A model generated the notes under the pieces. The model was not told the origin of the DNA. It did not search any database and was given only the letters and a program-made list of their open reading frames with translations. Of a DNA stretch of 64,000 bases, positions 12,562-21,167 are shown in pieces. A program made the translations under genes and the position numbers. The first letter of the stretch is position 1; each line of letters starts with the position of its first letter. The stretch lies in the NCBI GenBank assembly GCA_037501455.1, contig CM074858.1, positions 16,418,501-16,482,500 of the forward strand, given 5' to 3'. This DNA comes from Lantana camara (taxonomy: Eukaryota; Streptophyta; Magnoliopsida; Lamiales; Verbenaceae).

Positions 12562-12882
12562 ATCTCGTTAATCGTGTTTCTGATTCGTCTCAATTATTCT
12601 GAATTTGATAGAAATTCTTAGGCTTAGATGCGAATTAGGTATTCATGAGTTCTTTTAGAAAGCCTGAATTACGAAACTGTAATTTTTCCTGAATTTCTAA
12701 AACTGTTTTCTCAAATTGTGTTTTTGAAAATTGTTTTAGTTTAAATTTGTTTAAATCGAAATTTTTAATTTTGGATTGAACCGGGTTTTGGAGAAACCCG
12801 AAAGTACGAAACGGGACAAGAAAAGAATGGGGTTGGGCGTGCTAGCACGTCGCACGCCCAAACCCCATTACCGCCGCCCAGC

Positions 12883-12987
12883 CCTCCCGCATCCGCGCGG
12901 GAGGCCTCCCGCCCGCCTAGGCGCCCTGCTCGCCTGTCCCGCAACCGTGCGGGACAGCCGCCTGCTCCTCCCGCAACCGCGCGGGAG
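12883..12987 (+). repeat. Three GC-rich hairpins with co-varying stems
   Basis: Hairpin 1: CCTCCCGC/GCGGGAGG at 12883-12904. Hairpin 2: TGTCCCGC/GCGGGACA at 12935-12956. Hairpin 3: CTCCCGC/GCGGGAG at 12968-12987. Loops are six bases, ATCCGC, AACCGT and AACCGC. The outer stem bases differ between copies 1 and 2 but stay complementary. Confidence 0.85.
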
Positions 12988-14325
12988 CGCCCGCCCAGGG
13001 ATGGGCGGGACTGCCTGCCCGCGCCGCACATCTGCGCGCAAGGGCGCGCCTGGCGTGCGCACTCTGGCGGCAATTGCTGCCGGCTGTGCGCAGCGCTGGC
13101 GCGCGCCTGGAGCGCGCTCCTGCGCGGCGGGCGGGCGATCCCGCGTCATCCCGGGCCCGTGCATTCGTGTTTTCGTGTTTCGTGCTTTTCGGTCCGTAAA
13201 ATCCCGATTTAATTTTATTTTAATTTTATCTTTTAAAATCAGTTTTGGTAAAATAAAATTATTTTAAAATTTTGATTAAATTGGGATTTTTGAGAAATTA
13301 AAGCGATTTGGATTTTGGAAAAATTATGAATTTTATTTTCTGAAAATAATGAAAGAATAAAATTATTAATTTTGGAAATTAATTGGAATTTTATTGGTTT
13401 ATTGTTTTTCGGGTTTTATTGAAAAGGCTCTTGAACAAGAATTGCATCTAAGTCGTGTTTTAAGTCATTAGGACTTGAAACGAGAATTTTAATTTATTGG
13501 CTAAATTTAAATTCTCGCAAAAGCATGTTAGGTGATCATGGGTTTAGATCTATGTATGGTTTTAATTTATGCACATGGATGGTTTAAATTGGGGTTGGAG
13601 CCCTATAGTTGCGTTTTTCAATTGAGGTTGGAGCCTCACTTATGTGCGTACTGTTATGTGATTTATTATGTGGCTTTCCATATTACTGTTTTTGAGGCCG
13701 GGGTATGCCCCGTGTAATTGTCTAAGGCCAATATGAAGATTGAGCCTTATTACTTTATGTCTTTTTCTTTTTATTGTAATTTGAGAGTAGAGATAGGTGG
13801 TGAGGTTTTATTTTCATTTTGGAGACAATGCACCCATGGAGTAAGATGGACCACATTCAAGTAACAAGGAGGCCATAAGTGAAGACCCCTCAAAATGTTA
13901 GGGAGGGGAATCTCAATTGTTAAATGTAATAGAGATAGGGCTCGTATTTTGTTACCGCTTTCCCTTATGTGATTTGAACTGTTTATGTGGCATGTATGTT
14001 AGAACTTGTGATTGTGGAGTGGCTCCCACATATCACGCATAAGATAGGTAGAACCCATGATCATTACATGTTAGTATCATGCTAGGACATGTTATCTGTT
14101 TATGTGCTTGTTTGAAATGCATTTAAGTGTACTTGCATTAATCAAGACTAATAAAATTGGATAACATATATGTTGGTGAGGTCGAACCGGACAACTCTCC
14201 GGTTGATTCGAAAATTCCCATCAAATATTAAGCTAATTTCGAACAAATAGGTGTTTAATTCGAGATGCAAATTTTGAATTAAATTCCTAGCATTCCATCA
14301 ATAGGTTTTAAGTTTAGTAAGTAAA

Positions 14326-14665
14326 ACTAGTTATTGTCCGCGAGTCGTGGGATAACTAGTGGAGCTTATTAGTTCTTAGTTACCTAATTGATCGTTTTAA
14401 ATGATCAATATTTCGTGGTCAATTTTAGCAAGGGCGATGTCAGCGAGTCGTGGGTCGTTCGAACTAAGTTTTGGTCATGATCTTATGATTGATGGGTCTA
14501 GCTTAACGCCTAAGTAAATATGGATGTCGCACGAGTCGTGGGTCCATATTGAAAGATAGGTGATGCAAAAACAACTACTAAGAATTCTAAAAGTGTTAGA
14601 ATTGGTAAGTTGTACCTACCTAGGGTTCTTACTTAGAATGTCCGCGAGTCGTGGGTTCGAGGTAA
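14326..14665 (+). repeat. Four stem-loops with a conserved TGTC...CGAGTCGTGGG loop
   Basis: Loops lie at 14335-14351, 14438-14454, 14525-14542 and 14639-14655. Each is closed by different complementary arms: ACTAGTTAT/ATAACTAGT; GGGCGA/TCGTTC (two G-T pairs); AATATGGA/TCCATATT; and TTACTTaGAA/TTCgAGGTAA (one mismatch). All four close with A-T next to TGTC and GGG. The loop itself can fold as CCGCG-AGT-CGTGG. Spacing is about 85-115 bp; the last copy lies 200 bp before the gag start. Confidence 0.9.
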
Positions 14666-14861
14666 AATGCCTAGGATCTTAGTACCCATTGGGAAACGTG
14701 TTCCTCTTAGATCTTTGGGAATTATAGATCTTTGAAAAACAGTGGGAGCTACAATAGATTAAAGACCTTATCTTTTGTATATCGTTATAATTCAGCATGC
14801 TCACTAGTTCTCTGTTTTACCATTTAGGTCGTAGATTCTGTGATTCTCTACGTGTTTTGAA

Positions 14862-15536
14862 ATGGCAACCAAAAACCCTCTTGTATCGATCCTCGAGTCA
14901 AACAAGTTGACTGGTCCCAACTATTCTGATTGGCTGAGGAATCTAAAAATCATTTTAGATTCTGAGAAGAGAACTTATGTTCTCTTCGAAGGGGAGCCTA
15001 GTCCCGAAGGGGAGGCTCCCACTCGGGCCGAGCGGGACGCGATTCAGAAGTGGAAGGATGATAATCTCCAAGCCCGTTACCTTATGTTGGCTAACATGTC
15101 TCCGGACTTGCAAAGACAACATGAGGCCATGGAATTTGCTTGGGAGATTTACGACCACTTAGAGCAACTTTACCGCCCTCATGAACGTGTTACAAGGTAT
15201 AACACTTCAAAGGAATTGTTCCACTTGAGAATGAAGGAAGGTTCAAGTGTCCATGAATATGGACTCAAGTTTCTTGCCCTTACTGAGAAACTTGCTTCCA
15301 TGGACATGCCGCTGAAAGATGAGCTTTCAGTGGATTTGTTGCTAGCTTCGCTCCCACCATCATTCAACCCATTTGTCCTTAACTTCAACATGAATCATGC
15401 TGGTGCTACTGTAGCTGAGCTGATTAGTCAGCTTGTGACTACTGAAAGCACGATCAAGAAGGACAATAAGGTTTTGATGGTGAATGCTCCATCTTCCTCT
15501 TCTGGGCCTTCTAAAGTTAAGGGCAAGAAAGCCTAA
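14862..15536 (+). CDS. Copia Gag, N-terminal part (224 aa)
   Basis: The protein starts MATKNPLVSILESNKLTGPN and has the plant copia gag pattern: a short N-terminal domain (GPNYSDWLRNLK, about residues 18-29) followed by the UBN2/retrotransposon-gag core (residues about 60-200; DHLEQLYRPHERVTRYNTSK, LLASLPPSFNPFVLNF). Gag forms the cytoplasmic virus-like particle that packages the element RNA. The ATG at 14862 is the first one giving this domain. Translation stops at TAA 15534-15536, just before the Lys-rich segment and zinc knuckle, which continue in the same frame, so Gag lacks its CCHC nucleocapsid box unless the stop is read through. Confidence 0.9.
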   Translation: MATKNPLVSILESNKLTGPNYSDWLRNLKIILDSEKRTYVLFEGEPSPEGEAPTRAERDAIQKWKDDNLQARYLMLANMSPDLQRQHEAMEFAWEIYDHLEQLYRPHERVTRYNTSKELFHLRMKEGSSVHEYGLKFLALTEKLASMDMPLKDELSVDLLLASLPPSFNPFVLNFNMNHAGATVAELISQLVTTESTIKKDNKVLMVNAPSSSSGPSKVKGKKA

Positions 15537-18500
15537 AAGAAGAAGAAGAAACCCCTTAGGCCCACTGGTGGCATATCGAAGGGGAAGGCCCAAAAGAAGA
15601 AGCGTGATCAGAAAGAGGATGTTTGCTTCCATTGTGGCAAAGCGGGACATTGGAGGAGAAACTGCCTAGAGTACAAGGCTACTCTAAAGAAAGGTATCTT
15701 TCTCGTTGAAGTAAATCTGTCTATTAATTCTAGTTCTTGGGTACTTGATACCGGTTGTGGAACTCATATCTGTAATGATGTACAGATGCTAAGTGATGTT
15801 CAACAACTAAAAGAAGGAGAATGTGTCTTGAAGATCGGCGATGGCTCAAACGTTGAAGCTCGAGCTTTAGGCACAATTAGATTAGATTTAGGTAGTTTTG
15901 AGTTAGTATTAAATAAAGCCCTTTATGTACCGAGCATTATTCGTAATATAATTTCAGTTCCAATATTAGATTGTGAAGGTTATGAAACTTATATTAAGAA
16001 TGGTAAATATTTTATCAAACGGAACAACTCTTCCGTTCATATCGGTACTCTAAGTAATGGACTTTACCTAACTCAAAATATCAATATTATGAATATACAA
16101 CGAGAAACAAAGCGTAAGAGAGATGATAAAGTTTCAGCTCCCTTATGGCACGCTAGATTAGGACACATTTCCAAGAACAGAATTAGCAAGATAAACACTT
16201 TAGGATCATTCTCTGAAAATGATCTCAAAGAGTTGACTTCCTGCGAATCCTGTCTCAAAGGAAAGATGTCCAAAGTTCCTTTTAAAGGAACTGTGGAACG
16301 TGCCACTAAGGTTTTGGATTTGATCCATACTGATGTTTGTGGACCGCTTAGTGTAAGCACTAGAAACAATCATCAGTATTTCATAACCTTTACTGATGAC
16401 TTTAGTCGGTATGGTTATGTATACTTAATGAAGTATAAATCTGAAGCTTTTGAGAAATTCTTAGAATTTCAAAAGGAGGTTGAGAACCAAACTGGTCACA
16501 AGATCAAAGCACTTCGATCTGATCGAGGAGGCGAATATCTTAGTGAAGAATTCCTTAATCATCTCAAAGATAATGGGATTATCTCTCAGTGGACTCCTCC
16601 GGGAACTCCTCAGCTTAATGGAGTTTCTGAGAGAAGGAATCGAACCCTACTTGATATGGTTCGTTCCATGATGAGTTTCACTGACTTACCACCTTCTTTC
16701 TGGGGTTATGCCCTAGAAAGTGCAGCAAAGATTTTGAATCTAGTTCCCTCTAATTCAGTCCCTAAAACGCCCTATGAAATGTGGCATGGTAAAATCCCTA
16801 GTTATTCTTATTTAAGAATTTGGGGTTGTCCTGCTTACGTGAAGAGGACAGTGGGAGATAAGTTAGAATCTCGTTCTAACTTATGCTACTTTGTCGGTTA
16901 TCCTAAGGAATCCATAGGATACTATTTCTATGATCAATCTGAGCAAAAGGTGTTTGTTTCCAGAAATGCCACTTTTCTTGAGGAACCGTTCCTTAAAGAA
17001 AAGAAAGGCAAGATCATAGAATTAGAAGAAGTACAAAGTGACCCCACACCACCCACTAAAGAAACGTCCCACTCTGATCAACCACAACCAATCACGAATT
17101 TCGATACACATGAAAATCCTCCTCTAAGGCGTTCTGAACGCAATCCTAGACAGCCGGAGAGATGGTATGGATTCTTCCATGAAATCTCTCAAAAGGATAA
17201 TGATCCTTCAACATATGAGGAGGCACTTTCAGATTCTGAGTCTGAACAGTGGATAGAAGCCATGAAATCCGAAATGGATTCCATGAACTCCAACCAAGTT
17301 TGGACCTTGGTAGATTTGCCTGATGGGGTCAAACCCATAGGTTGCAAATGGATCTTTAAGAGAAAGCTTGGAGTTGATGGAAGCATTGCAGCCTACAAAG
17401 CAAGACTGGTTGCAAAAGGATTCACTCAGAGACCCGACGTGGACTTTGACGAAACCTTTTCACCAGTTGCAATGCAAAAGTCTATTCGGATCATGCTTGC
17501 CATTGCTGCATATTATGACTATGAGATATGGCAAATGGATGTGAAAACTGCCTTTCTCAATGGTGACATTGACAAAGACATTTATATGGAACAACCCATA
17601 GGTTTCACATTCAGTGGGAGTGAGCAAAAGGTTTGCAAACTCCAAAGATCAATCTATGGATTGAAACAGGCTTCTAGGAATTGGAACATTCGATTTGATG
17701 AATCGGTCAAAGCGTTTGGCTTCATCCAAATTTCGAATGAATCATGTGTGTATAGAAAGGAATTGGAGACCTCAGTGCAATTCTTAGTACTTTATGTTGA
17801 TGACATCCTTCTTATTGGGAATTCGAAGGATGACATGAAAGTGACTAAGTTATGGTTATCGAACCAATTCGAGATGAAAGATCTTGGTGATGCGTCCTAT
17901 ATCCTTGGAATTAAAATCTATAGAGATAGATCCAGAAGGTTAATAGGACTATCACAGTCGATGTACATCGACAAAGTATTGAAGAGATTCAATATGGAGT
18001 CAGCAAAGGTTAAGAACCTTCCTATGAGTGTAGGAACGTGTCTTTCAAAGAAGATGTGTCCTAAGACTAACCTTGAGAAGGAGAGAATGACTCATACACC
18101 TTATGCATCAACAATAGGTAGCATAATGTATGCAATGTTATGTACTCGACCGGATGTGGCTTATGCACTTAGTGTAACAAGTCGTTTCCAATCTGACCCT
18201 GGAGATGGTCACTTGGCTGCCGTGAAGAATATTCTTAAGTACTTGAAAAGTACTAAAGATTTATTCTTAGTTTACGGAGGTCAGAAAGATCTTACTGTCG
18301 AAGGATACTGCGATGCAAGCTTTGCGTCTGACTTAGATGATTTTAAGTCAATGTCAGGATACATTTTCTGCCTAAACGGCGGAGCAGTGAGTTGGAAGAG
18401 TTCCAAGCAAACAACCACTGCAGATTCGACCACTGAGGCCGAATACTTAGCTGCAAATGATGCAGCTAAGGAAGGTGTTTGGATTAGAAACTTCATTCAA

Positions 18501-18782
18501 GAGTTGAATGTTGTTCCTAGCATGAAAGACCCCATTACTGTGTTTTGTGACAACACTGGGGCGGTTGCTCAAGCAAGAGAACCAAGATCTCACCAACGGA
18601 CCAAGCATATTATGAGGAAGTATCACCTAATCAGTGATATTATCAAAAGAGGAGATGTGCTAATTGAGAGGGTCACATCAGCAGAGAACGTGGCAGATCC
18701 ACTTACTAAACCCCTTAGTCGAGAAGCTTTCCAAGGTCATCTTCAGAAGATAGGACTTAGAGTAGCTTTAGAATGGCTTTGA
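15537..18782 (+). CDS. Copia Pol with Gag zinc knuckle: protease, integrase, RT, RNase H
   Basis: Open in the gag frame for 1081 codons to TGA 18780-18782; the first internal ATG is 15786. In order: zinc knuckle CFHCGKAGHWRRNC (about 15627-15668), aspartic protease LDTGCGTHIC (about 15747-15776), integrase zinc finger H-x4-H...CESC (16147-16256), integrase core with Asp in IHTDVCGPL, Asp in LRSDRGGEY and Glu in GVSERRNRT, RT with NGDIDKDIYMEQPIGF and YVDD at 17793-17804, and RNase H with CDASFAS and TTEAEYLAA. Catalytic residues are all present. Order integrase before RT is copia-type. Only the upstream TAA at 15534 separates it from gag, so it is either pseudogenised by one C-to-T change or needs readthrough. 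Confidence 0.93.
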   Translation, partial: KKKKKPLRPTGGISKGKAQKKKRDQKEDVCFHCGKAGHWRRNCLEYKATLKKGIFLVEVNLSINSSSWVLDTGCGTHICNDVQMLSDVQQLKEGECVLKIGDGSNVEARALGTIRLDLGSFELVLNKALYVPSIIRNIISVPILDCEGYETYIKNGKYFIKRNNSSVHIGTLSNGLYLTQNINIMNIQRETKRKRDDKVSAPLWHARLGHISKNRISKINTLGSFSENDLKELTSCESCLKGKMSKVPFKGTVERATKVLDLIHTDVCGPLSVSTRNNHQYFITFTDDFSRYGYVYLMKYKSEAFEKFLEFQKEVENQTGHKIKALRSDRGGEYLSEEFLNHLKDNGIISQWTPPGTPQLNGVSERRNRTLLDMVRSMMSFTDLPPSFWGYALESAAKILNLVPSNSVPKTPYEMWHGKIPSYSYLRIWGCPAYVKRTVGDKLESRSNLCYFVGYPKESIGYYFYDQSEQKVFVSRNATFLEEPFLKEKKGKIIELEEVQSDPTPPTKETSHSDQPQPITNFDTHENPPLRRSERNPRQPERWYGFFHEISQKDNDPSTYEEALSDSESEQWIEAMKSEMDSMNSNQVWTLVDLPDGVKPIGCKWIFKRKLGVDGSIAAYKARLVAKGFTQRPDVDFDETFSPVAMQKSIRIMLAIAAYYDYEIWQMDVKTAFLNGDIDKDIYMEQPIGFTFSGSEQKVCKLQRSIYGLKQASRNWNIRFDESVKAFGFIQISNESCVYRKELETSVQFLVLYVDDILLIGNSKDDMKVTKLWLSNQFEMKDLGDASYILGIKIYRDRSRRLIGLSQSMYIDKVLKRFNMESAKVKNLPMSVGTCLSKKMCPKTNLEKERMTHTPYASTIGSIMYAMLCTRPDVAYALSVTSRFQSDPGDGHLAAVKNILKYLKSTKDLFLVYGGQKDLTVEGYCDASFASDLDDFKSMSGYIFCLNGGAVSWKSSKQTTTADSTTEAEYLAANDAAKEGVWIRNFIQELNVVPSMKDPITVFCDNTGAVAQAREPRSHQRTKHIMRKYHLISDIIKRGDVLIERVTSAENVADPLTKPLSREAFQGHLQKIGLRVALEWL

Positions 18783-18787
18783 CGGGC

Positions 18788-18797
18788 AAGTGGGAGA
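18788..18797 (+). promoter_or_regulatory. Copia polypurine tract
   Basis: AAGTGGGAGA lies immediately before the 3' LTR (18799). The same tract precedes the 5' LTR at 10591-10600 in the tandem remnant. Confidence 0.85.
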
Positions 18798-18798
18798 T

Positions 18799-20744
18799 TG
18801 TTAGGAATAGTGCCCTAGAAAGCCGATTGTATATCCGCTTTGTGCTTTTCCTTATTATAATCACAGACAATCTTTGAATGAAATAACGAATTGAGGCAAC
18901 ACTTCTTTATATGCTCTTGTTTGGTATGCGTTTACTTTATCTGTGCATGTATGAGAACTCCCCTAATCCTGATGACTTTAGGACTCTACCATTTAGGTGA
19001 AATGGTTCATGAAACGAGCCCTATATCACATAAGTCATGATTAGTAAAATACTCCAAGCCAATGAGTCCTACAGACAGTGGGAGTGTCAACCTGACTCCT
19101 CTAAGGCTTGCTTGTGGGATCACGCCCTTAAGAAGGACCACCTTGTTTCATGGAGGTGGAAAGTGTATAGTTGATACCTGCGTGATACATGAGGGTGCTT
19201 ACTTTAATAAGTGAGTTCACTGAGGCGCCCCGTGTGAGAACATTCCTAAATGGGAAAGGAAGTTTCTATTTCAGGAAATGGAAACTTCCAGATTAGGAAA
19301 TATCTCACGAGTCATTGATGTGATTAATTGATCCTTAGACTTGAGGTTCCTTGTCACTTTATGAGTTAACTCTGTAGTCTTAGGTATAAGCTTTAAAGGG
19401 TGTCGCCTTAGACAACTGATTCAAGGCTTATGCTGGGGCTGCACAAGTGACTCGTGAAAGTGAATGAGAATCAAGAAAGGACCTACACTTGCATTTGCAA
19501 GGTGATCTCTTATTGTGTAAGTCATTCATATGCCATATGGAGTCCTTGGCCAAGGCAGTAGATCAAGACATCAAGAAAAGGGTTTCTTGGATTGAGATCA
19601 AATGGATATGAAATGCACTTAGCTTTAAGACCGGATTATTAGGGTTCTGATTATTCCCTTGCCCTAGATCTTGGTTGAGAGATAGTAAGTAGGAGGATTG
19701 TATCTCACATGAATCAATGACTTAAAGGTTCTGTCGAATCCGAACATTCCAATTCAGCTAGGGGTTAAACACCTGTTGCTAGACTATGGTCGTTTAATCT
19801 GTGGACTGATTAATTAATTAGTGAATTAATTAATTAGGGTCACTGCTAATTGAATTGAGAACCTAGAGGGTCACACACAACAACTTGGTTACATGAGTTG
19901 AGGCTTGAAAATGATTAAACGAGTTAATCGGGCCAAGAGGGTTCCACACGTGTGAAATCACACGTGTGGCTCACGTGAGTGACACGTGTCACTGTGACAC
20001 GTGTCACACACGTATGTATATATATATTATATATATATATTAAATAATTAATTAGTTAATTATTTAATAGACTTTGGTTTAATTTTGAATTAAAAAGAAA
20101 GTCTAATTTTGGAGAAAATAATCTAGTTAATTAATTATGAATTAATTAATTAGATAAAAATAAGTTATTTATTTTATAATAAATAAAGTATAAAATTATC
20201 CAAAAAATAGTTTGGATATTTTTAGCTCTCTTAAAAGTTGACTAGAATTAGAATTCAAAGTCAAAGTTGGAAAATACTTGATGATCAAGTAATAGGAGAG
20301 AGAGGAACCAAATCCTTTCCCAACTAGGATTTGGATCGGCACCCTCTCTCTATAAATAGGGGAGCTCGAGCTCCTTATGGAGCTAATTGACAATTCTTGG
20401 TTCATGTGTTGAACACCTTCCTTTCTCCAAGATTAAATTAAACCCTAGGTTAAGCCTAAACACTAACTAGAGAACTAGCATCCTTACTAGTTAGATTGTG
20501 ATCAAGTTGATGGACTTTCTCTAGAGACTTCAAGTTAGAAGTTTGAAGATTCGAGCTTTACCAAGGAGAGGGGATCAAGCCGCGAGAAGAGCGTTCTTGG
20601 GTGGCTTGAAACGCTTCAAGAAAGAACAAAAGAAAAGTAAGTTTTCTATCTTTACGAATTTGGTTACACGATTACGAGTCCTAGATCCTTTTGTTGGGAA
20701 AAATTTTTTAAATTCCGCTGCTTTCTGATTCGTGTTTTCCAACA
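18799..20744 (+). repeat. Copia 3' LTR
   Basis: TG at 18799 to CA at 20744, 1946 bp, almost identical to 10602-12546. TATAAATA is at 20351-20358 and the G-box cluster is about 19946-20013. The flank GTATTAATTAATTAATG after 20744 belongs to the gypsy A LTR. Confidence 0.95.
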
Positions 20745-21167
20745 GTATTAATTAATTAATGTGAATTTTAATTGTTTTGATTTTTGAACATTTTTAAATG
20801 ATATGATCTTAAGTGGCATAAATGGTACGATTTCGATGAATGTATACGTGTATGAACTTATGAATGCTTGAAATGTTTTATAATATGATATATTATGCGT
20901 TTATTTGATGTACTACGAGTTTAATTTATGAATTATTTGTGTGATAGTTCGTTATTCGCTTCGATATGCCTAAGTGTGAATTTATTTGAAGTACATTGCA
21001 TCATTTGCATCCATATGCATTTGTCTATCGTCTAATTGGTTCATTTTGAGTCTAAGTATGTCTTTTGTCGTTTTGTTTTGTTCAGAGGTTTACCCTGTTG
21101 GTGACGAGGTGGTTCTTTAGGCGTCTGTTTGCTCGTTTTGTTCGGTTTGTACGTCTAGGTGAGGTTT
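20745..21167 (+). repeat. 3' LTR of element A, second segment
   Basis: Gypsy LTR sequence resumes after the copia. It contains GCATCATTTGCATCCATATG and GTTGGTGACGAG blocks shared with the LTR at 38233-41665 (40247 and 40343 there). An AG|GTGAGG donor-like site is at 21159. It stops at the nested LTR starting 21168. Confidence 0.8.

Larger units (their letters stand above)
12562..14861 (+). other. Copia untranslated leader, 2.3 kb, with structured repeats
   Basis: The stretch between PBS and gag has no coding features I trust. It holds a GC-rich block (about 12830-13160) with three look-alike hairpins, a pair of small hairpins with the loop TTGGAG (13591-13604 and 13624-13637), a CGGGG-TATG-CCCCG hairpin (13699-13712), and four stem-loops with a shared loop (14326-14665). 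Open frames on both strands in the GC block are by-products of base composition. Confidence 0.75.
10602..20744 (+). mobile_element. Ty1/copia retrotransposon (Angela/TAR-like), nearly intact
   Basis: A full element: 5' LTR, tRNA-Met PBS, long leader, gag, pol in the copia order protease-integrase-RT-RNase H, PPT, 3' LTR. The LTRs are 1945 and 1946 bp and differ at about ten bases and one indel by eye, implying a recent insertion. LTR ends are TGTTAGGAAT and TTTTCCAACA. No target duplication is visible because the left flank carries a second copy's remnant. The lineage call rests on LTR length, LTR head and PBS and is tentative. It sits in the 3' LTR of gypsy element A. Confidence 0.93.

Noticed and set aside
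12776..13267. Overlapping plus and minus ORFs of 98-163 aa in the GC-rich block
   Set aside because: Arg/Pro/Ala-rich translations appear on both strands at once, as expected from GC-rich repeats with few stops. They lie in the copia leader and match no family I know.
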